A stretch of 64,000 bases of DNA. Origin: an uncultured Clostridia bacterium. Lineage in GTDB: Bacteria > Bacillota > Clostridia > Christensenellales > Aristaeellaceae. Made by a program: the position numbers and the translations under genes. The stretch lies in contig CAKTZR010000002.1 in assembly GCA_934636105.1 (NCBI GenBank), positions 62,001 to 126,000 of the forward strand, read 5' to 3'. Below, one piece after another: positions 24,876 to 33,049 of the stretch (positions within the stretch are counted from its first letter, which is position 1; each line of letters opens with the position of its first letter). The notes beneath the pieces were generated by a model. The model saw only the letters and a list, made by a program, of their open reading frames with translations, ran no database searches and had not been told where the DNA came from.

Positions 24876-25703
24876 TTGCCGTATTATGTCGCTGGTTCAT
24901 GTTCTCCGCAGAGCGGCCAAAGCGTCCCGAACATGCAAAGTGTTTCGGGCGACCGTTTCGGCAATTTCTGTCCGCGTCCGCCGTTCCCGCCGCCCTTCCC
25001 GCCCGTTCCGCCGAGCTGCCCCATCTGCCCGACCGGGCCGCAGGGCTCGATCGGCCCGATGGGGCCGCAGGGCGTTCAGGGGCCGACCGGCCCGCAGGGA
25101 CCTCAGGGGCCGCAGGGTGCGCAAGGCCCGCAGGGCGCGGCAGGCTCAATCGGCGTGACCGGGCCGCAGGGTGCGACCGGCGCGACGGGTCCTCAGGGCG
25201 TTCAGGGTGCGCAGGGCTTGCAGGGTCCGCAAGGCCCGGCAGGTGCAACGGGCGCGACCGGTGCAACAGGCCCGACCGGCCCGGCGGGCGGCGCTGACCT
25301 TTCCGCTTACGCCTTTGGCGGCGTTGAAGGCACGCTGACCGCGGCGGCCAACACGCCGATCACCTTCCCGACCTTTGCCGCACAGCCCGCCGCTTCCGTC
25401 ACGCAGAGCGCGGGCACGTTCACCCTCGTCACCCCCGGCACGTATCTGGTGACCGCCGTAATCAACCCGCCGACCGGTTCCGCCGTGAATGCGGACGCCG
25501 TTCTGCGCAGCAACGGCACGGCCATTTCTTCCACCCAGACGCACATCGACAACAACGACAACGCCGCGTCCTATATGCTGCAAACGCTGGTCACCTCCAC
25601 AGGCGCAACCACCGTCAGCCTGACCGCTTCCACCGCGCTGGCGTTGACCGGCACGACCGCGGAAGATGTGCTCGCCTCGATTACGTTCCTAAGAATTGGT
25701 TAA
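24876..25703 (+). CDS. Collagen-like surface protein (exosporium BclA-type)
   Basis: 275 residues, probably from TTG 24876 (an AGGTGA lies six bases before; no in-frame ATG before residue 20). A Pro/Cys-rich N-terminal segment precedes about 28 Gly-X-Y triplets (residues 54-139, mostly GPQ, GAT and GAQ). The C-terminal domain of about 135 residues (AYAFGGVEGTL, then TPGTYLVTAVIN, then TAEDVLASITFLRIG) has the beta-rich, TNF-like look of BclA trimer heads. Such proteins form hair-like filaments on spores. No sortase or membrane anchor is present, so attachment would be via the N-terminus. Confidence 0.85.
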   Translation: MPYYVAGSCSPQSGQSVPNMQSVSGDRFGNFCPRPPFPPPFPPVPPSCPICPTGPQGSIGPMGPQGVQGPTGPQGPQGPQGAQGPQGAAGSIGVTGPQGATGATGPQGVQGAQGLQGPQGPAGATGATGATGPTGPAGGADLSAYAFGGVEGTLTAAANTPITFPTFAAQPAASVTQSAGTFTLVTPGTYLVTAVINPPTGSAVNADAVLRSNGTAISSTQTHIDNNDNAASYMLQTLVTSTGATTVSLTASTALALTGTTAEDVLASITFLRIG

Positions 25704-25800
25704 CTCCTTCAGTCCGCTTCGCTGACAGCGCCCTCTAAGATGGAGCCCTTTGGCTTTTAAGCCACGGTTGCATGCCATAGGCGTAACGGAAGGAATATAC
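25704..25800. repeat. Extragenic palindromic element
   Basis: Starts AACTCCTTCAGTCCGCTTCG and ends near GCGTAACGGAAGGAATAT, so its tips resemble those of the perfect palindrome at 3140-3178. Internal segments form small hairpins (for example GGCTTTTAAGCC). No ORF with a ribosome-binding site. Confidence 0.5.
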
Positions 25801-25802
25801 AA

Positions 25803-25830
25803 AACCCGCCCGGTTTTCGCCGAGCGGGTT
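25803..25830. terminator. Bidirectional terminator between convergent genes
   Basis: AACCCGC-c-CGG and CCG-a-GCGGGTT pair around a T-rich loop. TTTT runs lie on both sides. It separates the collagen-like gene from the cyclase gene. Confidence 0.7.
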
Positions 25831-25846
25831 AATTGTTTTGATACGA

Positions 25847-26539
25847 TTAGTCGCCGAATCCCGGCAGGCCCTCGATCGCATACGCGCGAACCGGGCAGGA
25901 ATCCGCGCCGAGGATGGGCAGCGGAGAGTAGCTCATGAAGAAGGTATCCTTTTCCAGATACTCCAGATTCTTGAGCACCTCCAGGAACACGCCGTCATAC
26001 GCCATGATGATATCGTGGAACGGCTTCACATCCGCTTCGCAGTTTTCGATGGACACGCCGTCGCCGAAACCGACGCACTTCACCTTATGGTCGCGCATCC
26101 AGTTCGCGGTCTCCGCGTTGACAAACAGGCGCTTATCCGCCGGGCTGTTGGTTTCCGGCGTGAACGGCGGGAACTTCCAGTTGCTGTCCAGAATGACGAT
26201 ATCGCCCTCCTGAATGCGGTCGCCGCAGGCGCGGTCGAGGTCAGCGCCGGTGATATGGCTGTTCGGCTCAAGGAAATCGATATTGACATAGATCGCGCGG
26301 CCCATGAACGTGGTCAGCGGCAGCTCGCCGACAGACTTGCCATCCTCAAAATGATGATACGGACACTCGCAGTGCGTGCCGAGGTGGCTGGTCAAGTCCA
26401 GCGCGGTATGGAAATCCGGAATCGGTCCGCCGGTGTTATAGCGGATCAGGTGGCAGCGACGGGTTTCGGTCTTCGGATCGAGCACCTTCGTCAGATCGAC
26501 AATACGCAGGTTACCCATCTGGTATACGCAATCAGGCAT
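25847..26539 (-). CDS. Cyclase family protein (kynurenine formamidase-like metal hydrolase)
   Basis: 230 residues from ATG 26539 with AAAGGAGG upstream. The motif HLGTHCECPYHHF matches the HxGTHxDxPxHF metal-binding signature of the cyclase/KynB family, with Glu in place of the usual Asp. RIVDLTKVLDP and VGFGDGVSIE are the other family blocks. KynB hydrolyses N-formylkynurenine, but no tryptophan-degradation gene is nearby and many family members act on other amides or esters, so the substrate is open. It stands alone with its own strong promoter. Confidence 0.85.
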   Translation of the reverse strand: MPDCVYQMGNLRIVDLTKVLDPKTETRRCHLIRYNTGGPIPDFHTALDLTSHLGTHCECPYHHFEDGKSVGELPLTTFMGRAIYVNIDFLEPNSHITGADLDRACGDRIQEGDIVILDSNWKFPPFTPETNSPADKRLFVNAETANWMRDHKVKCVGFGDGVSIENCEADVKPFHDIIMAYDGVFLEVLKNLEYLEKDTFFMSYSPLPILGADSCPVRAYAIEGLPGFGD

Positions 26540-26581
26540 GATAGTTCCTCCTTTGGGAATCATTGGGGGTTCTCCTGTTTT

Positions 26582-26609
26582 ATTATAGCAAATCCGCGGT
26601 TTTTGTCAA
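26582..26609 (-). promoter_or_regulatory. Promoter of the cyclase gene
   Basis: Minus strand TTGACA (26604-26609), 16-base spacer, TATAAT (26582-26587). Both hexamers are perfect. Confidence 0.85.
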
Positions 26610-26684
26610 TCATGAACCCCCATGATTTACATATCGACAAACGCGCGCGATGGGTGTATGATGGACGGACACAGGGGAACGTTT

Positions 26685-26763
26685 GGGACTCTGTCCCAAG
26701 CCCTGCCAGAAACCTGAGGTTTCTGGACTTCCCACTTTGTTTATCACGAAGTGATAAACAGGA
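26685..26763. repeat. Three-hairpin palindromic repeat, family A copy 1
   Basis: GGGACTCTGTCCC, then CCAGAAACCT-g-AGGTTTCTGG, then GTTTATCAC-GA-AGTGATAAAC. The same order recurs at 43019-43094 and 57425-57577. Confidence 0.75.
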
Positions 26764-26804
26764 TAGAGCGTTTTCACATGTTTCGTCATTTGAAGGAGAT
26801 TTTC

Positions 26805-27740
26805 ATGCCTGCATCTTATGTGCATCAGTCCGTTGCGGCGCACGCCGCCGACGCGCTTACTTTATTCGATTCCGATGCCGAGCGCGCCGCTCTGCTGGCG
26901 GGCGCGGAAGGGCCCGACCCGATGTTTTTCTGTTTTCGTCCGGGCAAGCCGTTTGCGCCGCTGGTCGCTTCCACTTTGCACACGCAGAAAACGGACGACT
27001 TTCTGCTCGCCCTGTGCGACGCATGCGCAGGCGACGCGCTGCTTCGCGCCTACTGCTGCGGTTTTTTCACGCATTATGCGACGGATACCGCCTTCCATCC
27101 GTTTGTCTATGCGCATTCCATAACGGCGGAGGGCAAATATTCCGGCAACGCGCACTGCACGCTGGAGCATCAGCTTGAAACCCTGCATTACCGCCGCGAG
27201 GGCCATGCAACGGGGCTTCCTATTCAGATGGGCGGTTTCGCCGCGCTGGACGACGCGCAGCGCAAAAAAATCGCCGCCGCGCTTTCCGTTGCGCTGACTC
27301 GCATTTTCCCGGACTCCGCGCTTTCGCCGCGGCGGCTGGAAACCTGTTTTTCGGATGCAGTCGGGCTGTGCCGCTTCCTGCGTTCGGAAGATGGCAAGCG
27401 TTATCGCACATTAGGCGGCGTGCTCTCCCCCTTCAAGCTGGACGCGACGCTCCACGCGCACATGATGCCCGCCGAACCGCCGACGGAGGACATTGCCAAC
27501 GATGCGCACGCCCCCTGGGCCTCCATCTGGACGCCGGATGAAATTCGCCATGACAGCTTTGACGACCTGTTTTCCGCTTCCGTCGGCCGTTCGGAGGAAC
27601 TGATGCTGGCCGCCAACGCGCTGATGAACGGGCGCGGCTCATATGCCGCCCTGCGCTCGCTGCACGGCGGGTTGAGCTATGATTCCGGTCTGCCGTGGCA
27701 GAGCACCTGCCCGCCGTCGCAGGCGCCGGGAGTAAAATAA
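26805..27740 (+). CDS. Zinc-dependent phospholipase C-like protein
   Basis: 311 residues from ATG 26805, with AAGGAG nine bases upstream. His and Asp residues of the zinc-dependent PLC fold appear in order: MPASYVHQSVA (His), GAEGPDPMFF, GFFTHYATDTAFHPFVYAHS (a His/Asp-rich metal site) and HCTLEHQLE. No signal peptide is visible, as in many Clostridial members annotated as zinc-dependent phospholipase C family; the cellular substrate of these is not known. It stands alone between the repeat and the folate riboswitch. Confidence 0.8.
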   Translation: MPASYVHQSVAAHAADALTLFDSDAERAALLAGAEGPDPMFFCFRPGKPFAPLVASTLHTQKTDDFLLALCDACAGDALLRAYCCGFFTHYATDTAFHPFVYAHSITAEGKYSGNAHCTLEHQLETLHYRREGHATGLPIQMGGFAALDDAQRKKIAAALSVALTRIFPDSALSPRRLETCFSDAVGLCRFLRSEDGKRYRTLGGVLSPFKLDATLHAHMMPAEPPTEDIANDAHAPWASIWTPDEIRHDSFDDLFSASVGRSEELMLAANALMNGRGSYAALRSLHGGLSYDSGLPWQSTCPPSQAPGVK

Positions 27741-27743
27741 TTC

Positions 27744-27772
27744 TTGCATTCAGCTCCATGATTGAGTATAAT
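27744..27772 (+). promoter_or_regulatory. Promoter of folT
   Basis: TTGCAT (27744-27749), 17-base spacer, TATAAT (27767-27772). It starts three bases past the phospholipase-like stop and drives the riboswitch leader. Confidence 0.75.
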
Positions 27773-27800
27773 GCTCCTGTCACAAGCGATTCGTGAAGAT

Positions 27801-27914
27801 GACAGGGCGCCGCTCTCCGCGGCGACGGTACGGATGCGTTAAGTGCCCGTGTATGGGAAAAGCACGGGACGAAGAAACAAGGCTTTCGCGGTATCCCTCC
27901 GGCCCAGAACTGTC
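27801..27914 (+). promoter_or_regulatory. THF (tetrahydrofolate) riboswitch
   Basis: The conserved THF-I core is present: GCGTTAAGTG (27836-27845), the P3 stem CCCGTG/CACGGG with GGGA in its loop, then ACGAAG (27869-27874), a P4 hairpin, and GCGGTATCC closing P2 against GGATGC (27832-27837) with the GGT bulge. GACAG (27801-27805) and CTGTC (27910-27914) can close the outer stem. An extra hairpin (GCCGC-TCTCC-GCGGC) is inserted between P1 and P2. CCTCCG (27896-27901) is complementary to the ribosome-binding site CGGAGG (27974-27979), so control is probably at translation. The downstream gene is a folate transporter, as expected. Confidence 0.88.
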
Positions 27915-27988
27915 TCTTTATCTGCGGTCATCTCTGCGAATCATCCCCGCCCGGTTTCCGGGTCTATGATACGCGGAGGTGTTTTTTG

Positions 27989-28552
27989 ATGCACAGCGTT
28001 TTTTCCCGTTTGCTCCGAAAATTTCCCGATTCTGCCCGAACCCTGCGCCGCACGCAGACGCTGACCACCGTCGGTCTGTTCCTTGCGATTCAGATGGTGC
28101 TCTCCTCCTACGGCGTGATTCAGCTCAACGACAGCCTGAAAATCTCGCTGGCGCATTTGGCGCTGGCCCCGACGGCGATGCTGTTCGGCCCCGTCGCGGC
28201 GGCGATTCAGGGCGCGATGAGCGATATTCTGGGCTTTCTGCTCAAGCCGACCGGGCCGTATTTCCCCGGATTCACGATTTCGGCGGCGCTCGGCGGCGTG
28301 ATTTACGGCCTGTTCCTCTTTGAAAGCGACCGGAAGCTCTGGCAGATCGTCCTTGCCCGCGCGGTCATCATGGTCTTTGTCAATATCATGCTCAATACCG
28401 TTTTCCTCACCATGCTTTATGGCCCGTCGCAGGCCGCGCTGCTTCCGGTGCGCGCGCTGAAAAACGTGATGCAGTTCCCGATTGACTGCTTGCTGCTGAC
28501 GGCCGTCTGCCGTACCGTGCAAAGGATTCCCATGCCGGCCAGCGTCCGCTGA
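27989..28552 (+). CDS. folT: Folate ECF transporter S component
   Basis: 187 residues from ATG 27989, with GGAGGT eight bases upstream; a TTG just before is less likely. About five or six membrane helices with the ECF S-component pattern: TVGLFLAIQMVLSSYG, then LALAPTAMLFGPVAAAIQGA, then KPTGPYFPGFTISAALGGVI. This matches the folate-family S component, which binds folates and docks on the shared EcfA-EcfA'-EcfT module encoded elsewhere. The THF riboswitch in front supports the substrate. Confidence 0.93.
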   Translation: MHSVFSRLLRKFPDSARTLRRTQTLTTVGLFLAIQMVLSSYGVIQLNDSLKISLAHLALAPTAMLFGPVAAAIQGAMSDILGFLLKPTGPYFPGFTISAALGGVIYGLFLFESDRKLWQIVLARAVIMVFVNIMLNTVFLTMLYGPSQAALLPVRALKNVMQFPIDCLLLTAVCRTVQRIPMPASVR

Positions 28553-28586
28553 AACGCTTAAAACCGCGCGAAGCAACATTTTTTTC

Positions 28587-28632
28587 AAAAGCGGCTTTTC
28601 ATCCCCCGTTTCAGATGAAAAGCCGCTTTTTT
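28587..28632. terminator. Strong bidirectional terminator
   Basis: A 16-bp stem (arms 28587-28602 and 28615-28630) with A-tract and T-tract flanks, between the convergent folT and adenosyltransferase genes. Confidence 0.9.
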
Positions 28633-29158
28633 AGTATTCAATTCCCTCTCGCGCCGCCAGCTTCTCCGTTTCAAACGGATGCTTCTTCGCTTCGATCTCC
28701 GAAACATAATCCGCGCGTTCGCGCAGCCAGTCCGGCGCGTTGCGTCCGGTTGAAACCACGTCGCCGAAAGCCAGCGCCGCATCGATCAGCTTTTCCGCGT
28801 TTTCCCGCGTAACCATGCCGCAGGAAAGCGCAACGTTCAGCTCGTCAAGCACCGTCAGCGCGGGCTGAATAGCTTCCGCCGTCTTCTGAATATCCGCCGC
28901 CTGCGCGTTCTGCTGCCGGGCGGCTTCTTCTTTCTCCTCCGGCGACATCGCGAACACAAAGCCGGAAATCGGCTTGGCCGGATAGACCGTCGCCCGCTCA
29001 AACGTTCGAAGCGCCGCCAATTCGCCGCTTCGCCCGTCCTTCAAAAACTGCGCAATCAGCACGCGCCGATTGTGGCCGAGACTGCGCAGGGCCAGCCCCA
29101 TCGCCGCCGTCGTCTTTCCCTTTCCGTTTCCGGTGTACACATGCAATTTACCCGTCAT
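28631..29158 (-). CDS. Cob(I)alamin / cob(I)yrinic acid a,c-diamide adenosyltransferase, CobO/BtuR type
   Basis: 175 residues from ATG 29158. The N-terminal P-loop GNGKGKTTAAMGLALRS is diagnostic for CobA/CobO/BtuR enzymes, which transfer the adenosyl group of ATP to reduced corrinoids. Other family blocks: RVLIAQFLKDG, LTVLDELNVALS and VVSTGRNAPDWL. It overlaps the upstream glycosyltransferase by four bases (ATGA), an odd pairing of functions but clear translational coupling. No other cobalamin genes lie in the window, so it may serve salvage. Confidence 0.93.
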   Translation of the reverse strand: MTGKLHVYTGNGKGKTTAAMGLALRSLGHNRRVLIAQFLKDGRSGELAALRTFERATVYPAKPISGFVFAMSPEEKEEAARQQNAQAADIQKTAEAIQPALTVLDELNVALSCGMVTRENAEKLIDAALAFGDVVSTGRNAPDWLRERADYVSEIEAKKHPFETEKLAAREGIEY

Positions 29159-30135
29159 GCTTTCGCCCCCTGATACAGCTTGATAAAGAGCTTCGGCGAG
29201 AGCTTGAGCAGCGCGCCCTGAACGGCCACGGCGGCGTCTCCGCTCTCCATCGCATAGCGCGCCAGCGTCCACCGATGCGCTTTTAAGAAATCCATCGCTT
29301 CCCGCGCGACCTCCGGCGGCAGATGATACGCAGGGATGTTTTTGCCCACGCCAAGCGCGATCTGCCCCACGCGTTTGTTAAGCGCAGCTTTCGCCGCGCC
29401 GTCCGGCAGGGTCTGCGCCAGCTCATGCAGCCGCTCGCAGACCTGCGCATAGCTGTCGCACCACTTCGCGCTCTTGGCAAACGACGCCATGATGCTTCCC
29501 GCCCGCTGGCGGTAGTGCAGAATCACGTTGTCAAACGCCGCCGCTCGCCCGGCTTTCAGCAACGCAGGCGCTTGAAACAATTCATCCTCAAACAAAAGCC
29601 CCTCGGCCATCCGCAGATGGTTTTCCAGCAGAAAGTCTCGCCGATAGACGCACTGCCAAACCATCGGCTCATACGTTTCGTTCCTGCACTCCTCGGCAAA
29701 CAGCGCGCCGCCCTCCAGCACCTCCGTCGGCCGAATCTTCGGCCCGTCCGACAGCCTGCCCGTTTCGTCATCCAGAAAGCAGAAGCGCGCCTTCGCCACG
29801 TCGAGCCTCTTTTCTCCCGCCGTCTGCGTTAAGCGCCACAGCTCATGCGCGCAGGGCACGTCGTCGCTGTCCAGAAAATAGACGTATTCGCCCTGTGCGG
29901 CATCCAGCCCCGTGTTGCGCGCCGCGGAAAGCCCGCCGTTCTGCGCGCGCCGAATCACCCGCGCATTCGGATGCGCCGCGCAGTAATCCGCCGCGATCGA
30001 TGCGCTTGCGTCCTGCCCGCAGTCGTCAATCAGCAGGATTTCGCAGTCCGCTTCCGGCAGATTCGTCAGTTCCGCCAGACAGGGTCCAAGATATCGCTCC
30101 ACTTGATAAAACGGAATTACAATGCTCAGCAGCAT
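29155..30135 (-). CDS. Family 2 glycosyltransferase
   Basis: 326 residues from ATG 30135 with GGAGGGGG upstream. It starts MLLSIVIPFYQVERYLGPCL and has DDCGQDAS and the metal-binding DSDD (EYVYFLDSDDVPCAHEL), as in EpsJ/WcaA-type enzymes that build surface polysaccharide. The C-terminal 100 residues are helical with no membrane anchor. It is divergent from another glycosyltransferase at 30244, so this is a small glycan locus. Confidence 0.88.
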   Translation of the reverse strand: MLLSIVIPFYQVERYLGPCLAELTNLPEADCEILLIDDCGQDASASIAADYCAAHPNARVIRRAQNGGLSAARNTGLDAAQGEYVYFLDSDDVPCAHELWRLTQTAGEKRLDVAKARFCFLDDETGRLSDGPKIRPTEVLEGGALFAEECRNETYEPMVWQCVYRRDFLLENHLRMAEGLLFEDELFQAPALLKAGRAAAFDNVILHYRQRAGSIMASFAKSAKWCDSYAQVCERLHELAQTLPDGAAKAALNKRVGQIALGVGKNIPAYHLPPEVAREAMDFLKAHRWTLARYAMESGDAAVAVQGALLKLSPKLFIKLYQGAKA

Positions 30136-30184
30136 GGCTGCATCCCCCTCCCGGCGGCATTTCCGGCTTGTCAACCGCCCCGTT

Positions 30185-30214
30185 TTGTGCGATAATAGAC
30201 GATGTATGTATTAT
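30185..30214 (+). promoter_or_regulatory. Candidate promoter in the divergent glycosyltransferase gap
   Basis: TTGTGC (30185-30190), 18 bases, TATTAT (30209-30214). On the other strand TATAAT at nearly the same place could serve the leftward gene, so the gap is short and the two promoters overlap. Confidence 0.45.
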
Positions 30215-30243
30215 AGCATATTGTTGCACGGGAGGAAAGAGCG

Positions 30244-31176
30244 TTGATTAGCGTCGTCGTCATCGGCAAGAACGAGGGAGAGCGGCTTGTCGCCTGTCTG
30301 AAAAGCATTCAAACCGCACTCAATGTGTTGGCTCATGAGATCATCTATGTGGATTCCTGCTCGACGGATCAGAGCCTACAAACGGCGAAATCGATGGGCG
30401 CGCGCTGTTTTCTGCTTGCTGAGCGACAGACAACCGCCGGGCTGGGGCGCTTTGTCGGCGCCAAAGAAGCGCGCGGCGAATATCTGCTGTTTCTGGATGG
30501 CGACATGCAGCTTTGTCCCGGTTTCGCGGAAAAAGCGCTGATGGCCATCGCCGCAAAAGGATACGACGGCGTATGCGGCATTCGCGAAGACGTGTATCTG
30601 CGCGGCGGCGAGATCGTCGGCCGCAACGAAAACTATTTCGGCTGCACGCAGGAGCGCATTGTTCCGGAGTTCGGCGGCGCGCTGATGATTACCCGCGAAG
30701 CGCTGGAAGCCTGCGGCGGCTGGGCCACGGACACCGTCGCCTGCGAGGAGGCCGAGCTGCACGCGCGGCTGAATGCGACAGGCTGCCGCATCGCGGAAAT
30801 CCCCGTTCCGATGATCGTCCATACCGATGCGGTGCGCGACAACCGCAGTCCGCTTTCCACCGTCTTTTCCGCGCGCCGTCTGGGCGAAGGGCAGGCGCTG
30901 GCCTGCGCGATGAAAGCGCATCAGGCGCGCGCCTACATCCGCCATGAGCGGGAAAAATTCACGTTTTATGTGCTGGACTGGCTGGCGCTCCTCCTGCTGG
31001 CGCTCGTCCCCGGCTTCGGTCCTGCGCTGATGATGATGATCGAGTGCATGCAGCTGGGCTGGCTGCTGGCGAAAAAACGCCCGCGCGCGTTCGTGTCGCA
31101 GAAGCTGTTCTTCTTCGGCCTGCCGCTTGGGCTGCTGACCTATCGCGAACGCAGCCGCGCTTATGCGGCGGAATAA
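30244..31176 (+). CDS. Membrane-anchored family 2 glycosyltransferase
   Basis: 310 residues from a TTG start (GGGAGG nine bases upstream). The GT-A domain has VVVIGKNEGERLVACLKS, YVDSCSTDQS and the metal site LDGDMQL. A C-terminal hydrophobic region (WLALLLLALVPGFGPALMM) is likely one or two membrane helices. It is the first gene of a three-gene run with another glycosyltransferase and a YdcF protein. Confidence 0.87.
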   Translation: MISVVVIGKNEGERLVACLKSIQTALNVLAHEIIYVDSCSTDQSLQTAKSMGARCFLLAERQTTAGLGRFVGAKEARGEYLLFLDGDMQLCPGFAEKALMAIAAKGYDGVCGIREDVYLRGGEIVGRNENYFGCTQERIVPEFGGALMITREALEACGGWATDTVACEEAELHARLNATGCRIAEIPVPMIVHTDAVRDNRSPLSTVFSARRLGEGQALACAMKAHQARAYIRHEREKFTFYVLDWLALLLLALVPGFGPALMMMIECMQLGWLLAKKRPRAFVSQKLFFFGLPLGLLTYRERSRAYAAE

Positions 31177-31209
31177 CACCCCATTTCACAAAACGGGAGA
31201 CGTTTCCCT

Positions 31210-32199
31210 ATGACAAAAATCAGCTTTATTGTCGTCGCCTATAACGCCGGCTCGTGCCTAGATGCGCTGCTGGGCGATCTGCTGGCGCAGACCGTCCCGC
31301 CCAATCAGCTGGAAGCCCTGCTGGTGGACAGCGCCTCCACGGACGACACCGCGCAGATCATGCGCCGTTTCGCCGAGCGCGCGCCGTTTGAGGTGAAGCT
31401 GCTGGAAAACCCCAAGCGCTGGCTGGCCAGCGGCATCAACGTGGCCCTGCGCGCCGCAACGGGCGACGCAATCATCCGTCTGGACGCGCATGCGCGCATG
31501 CCGAAGGATTTTCTGCAAAAGAATCTCGATGCGCTCGCCCGCGGAGAGGACATCGTCGGCGGCAGCGTCATCGGTTCGGCTCCCGAAAACGCATGGGAGG
31601 CCGTCACGCGCGCGCTGGATACCTCGCGCTTCTGCGGCGGCGCCGCGCCCTTCCGCAACGGCGGCGAGGCGCGCTATGTCGATACGCTGGCCTACGCGCT
31701 CTATCGCCGCGAAGTTTACGACCGCGTCGGGTTTTATGACGAGCGCCTGCGCCGCACCGAGGACAACGACATGCACTACCGCATGCGCAAGGCGGGCTAC
31801 CGCTTCTATTTTTCACCGGATATCGTCTCGTGGCACGCCGCGCGCAAGACGCTTCGCGGCCAGCTCAACCAGAAGTGGGGCAACGGCTATTGGATCGGCC
31901 GCACGATGCTGATTCAGCCGCACTGTTTTGCGCCGCGCCATCTCGTGCCCGCGCTGTTTGTGCTGGCGCTGATCGTTCTTTTGCTGATTGCCCCGTTGTG
32001 CCGCTGGCCGCTTTGGGCCATGCTGGCGCTTTACGGCGCGCTGGATGTGTTTTTCGCCGCCAAAGCCGCGCTGGAAGCACCGTGCGGCAGACTGTTGACC
32101 TTCGTCTGCCTGCCTTTCCTGTTCCCGGTCGTGCACATCGTCTACGGCGCAGGCACGCTCTGCGGCCTGCTGGCCGGAAAGGTCAATTCTCATGCTTGA
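31210..32199 (+). CDS. Membrane-anchored family 2 glycosyltransferase
   Basis: 329 residues with GGGAG before the ATG. It has ISFIVVAYNAGSCLDALLGD, VDSASTDDT and a DAHAR motif at the DxD position (IIRLDAHARMPKDFL), as in ExoA-like succinoglycan-type transferases. RRTEDNDMHYRMRKAGYRF is the acceptor-site ED motif. Two or three C-terminal membrane helices follow (LVPALFVLALIVLLLIA). It overlaps the YdcF gene by eight bases. Confidence 0.87.
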   Translation: MTKISFIVVAYNAGSCLDALLGDLLAQTVPPNQLEALLVDSASTDDTAQIMRRFAERAPFEVKLLENPKRWLASGINVALRAATGDAIIRLDAHARMPKDFLQKNLDALARGEDIVGGSVIGSAPENAWEAVTRALDTSRFCGGAAPFRNGGEARYVDTLAYALYRREVYDRVGFYDERLRRTEDNDMHYRMRKAGYRFYFSPDIVSWHAARKTLRGQLNQKWGNGYWIGRTMLIQPHCFAPRHLVPALFVLALIVLLLIAPLCRWPLWAMLALYGALDVFFAAKAALEAPCGRLLTFVCLPFLFPVVHIVYGAGTLCGLLAGKVNSHA

Positions 32200-32788
32200 A
32201 TGGATTGACGACATCACCCGTTTCATCTTCCTAAGCGATGCGCCGCAGCCGGCGGATATCCTCTTTATCCCCGGAAACGGCCATGCCGAGCCTTCGGAAT
32301 ACGCCGCCAAATTGTATCATCAGGGTTATGCGCCGCTGCTTCTCCCTTCCGGGCGCTTTTCCATCACAACGGGTGAGTTTTCCGGCCAGCAGTCCGGTGC
32401 AAAGACCTATGAAGGCCGCTTTGAAACCGAATGGGCGTTTATGCGCGCCGTGCTGCTGGCCAACGGCGTGCCGGAAAGCGCAATTCTCCGCGAGGACGAG
32501 GCGACGTTCACCTATCAAAACGCAATCTATTCCCGCAGACGCACGGATGCGGAAAAGCTGACCATCCGCCGCGCGCTGCTGTGCTGCATGCCCGTACACG
32601 CCAGACGCGCCAAGATGTATTATCAGACGCTCTTTCCCGAAACCGAGCTGCTCATCTGCCCCGCCCCCGGCGCGGATATCACACGCGAAAATTGGATGCA
32701 CGAGCCGGACAGCATCGACGCAGTGCTTGGCGAACTCACCCGCTGCGGCAGCCAGTTTCACGATATTCTGCGCGAAATCATGCTTTAA
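32192..32788 (+). CDS. YdcF-family protein
   Basis: 198 residues. The DUF218/YdcF pattern is present: ADILFIPGNG, then EYAAKLYHQGYAPLLLPSG, then TEWAFMRAVLLANGVPESAI with EDEATFTYQNA, then MPVHARRAKMYYQTLFP. YdcF/SanA proteins act in envelope metabolism, and some bind S-adenosylmethionine. No membrane helix is present, so this is the soluble type. It is translated with the upstream glycosyltransferase (8-base overlap, GGAAAGG site), pointing to a role with the glycan. Confidence 0.8.
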   Translation: MLEWIDDITRFIFLSDAPQPADILFIPGNGHAEPSEYAAKLYHQGYAPLLLPSGRFSITTGEFSGQQSGAKTYEGRFETEWAFMRAVLLANGVPESAILREDEATFTYQNAIYSRRRTDAEKLTIRRALLCCMPVHARRAKMYYQTLFPETELLICPAPGADITRENWMHEPDSIDAVLGELTRCGSQFHDILREIML

Positions 32789-32820
32789 GACGCTTTCATG
32801 ACAAATCTTGTAAAAAACGG

Positions 32821-32849
32821 TTGACAACGGCTGAGTTCCGTGCTATACT
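32821..32849 (+). promoter_or_regulatory. Promoter of tRNA-Trp
   Basis: TTGACA (32821-32826), 17-base spacer, TATACT (32844-32849), 12 bases before the mature tRNA. Confidence 0.9.
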
Positions 32850-32861
32850 AAACAAGTGCTT

Positions 32862-32935
32862 AGGGGTATGGTGTAATGGTAACACGTGGGTCTCCAAAAC
32901 CTTTGTTGAGGGTTCGAGTCCTTCTGCCCCTGCCA
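32862..32935 (+). tRNA. tRNA-Trp (anticodon CCA)
   Basis: 74 nt with an AGGGGTA/TGCCCCT acceptor stem, D arm GTGTAATGGTAACAC, anticodon loop CTCCAAA, T loop TTCGAGT, and encoded CCA end. Its own promoter and a terminator surround it. Confidence 0.95.
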
Positions 32936-32942
32936 GTATATT

Positions 32943-32980
32943 AAGTGGATGTAATTTTTAGTTACATCCACTTTTTTTAG
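32943..32980 (+). terminator. Terminator of tRNA-Trp
   Basis: AAGTGGATGTAA and TTACATCCACTT (12-bp stem) with a T7 run. Confidence 0.9.
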
Positions 32981-33049
32981 CAAACCATTGAAAAAATAGA
33001 CATTTTGTTGCATATTTGAATTTGAATTTTCAAAAGGAGGATTTATATA

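Noticed and set aside
24990..25290. Tandem short repeats that look like a CRISPR or satellite array
   Set aside because: The period is nine bases or multiples of it and the reading frame is intact Gly-X-Y; it is coding sequence for a collagen-like stalk.
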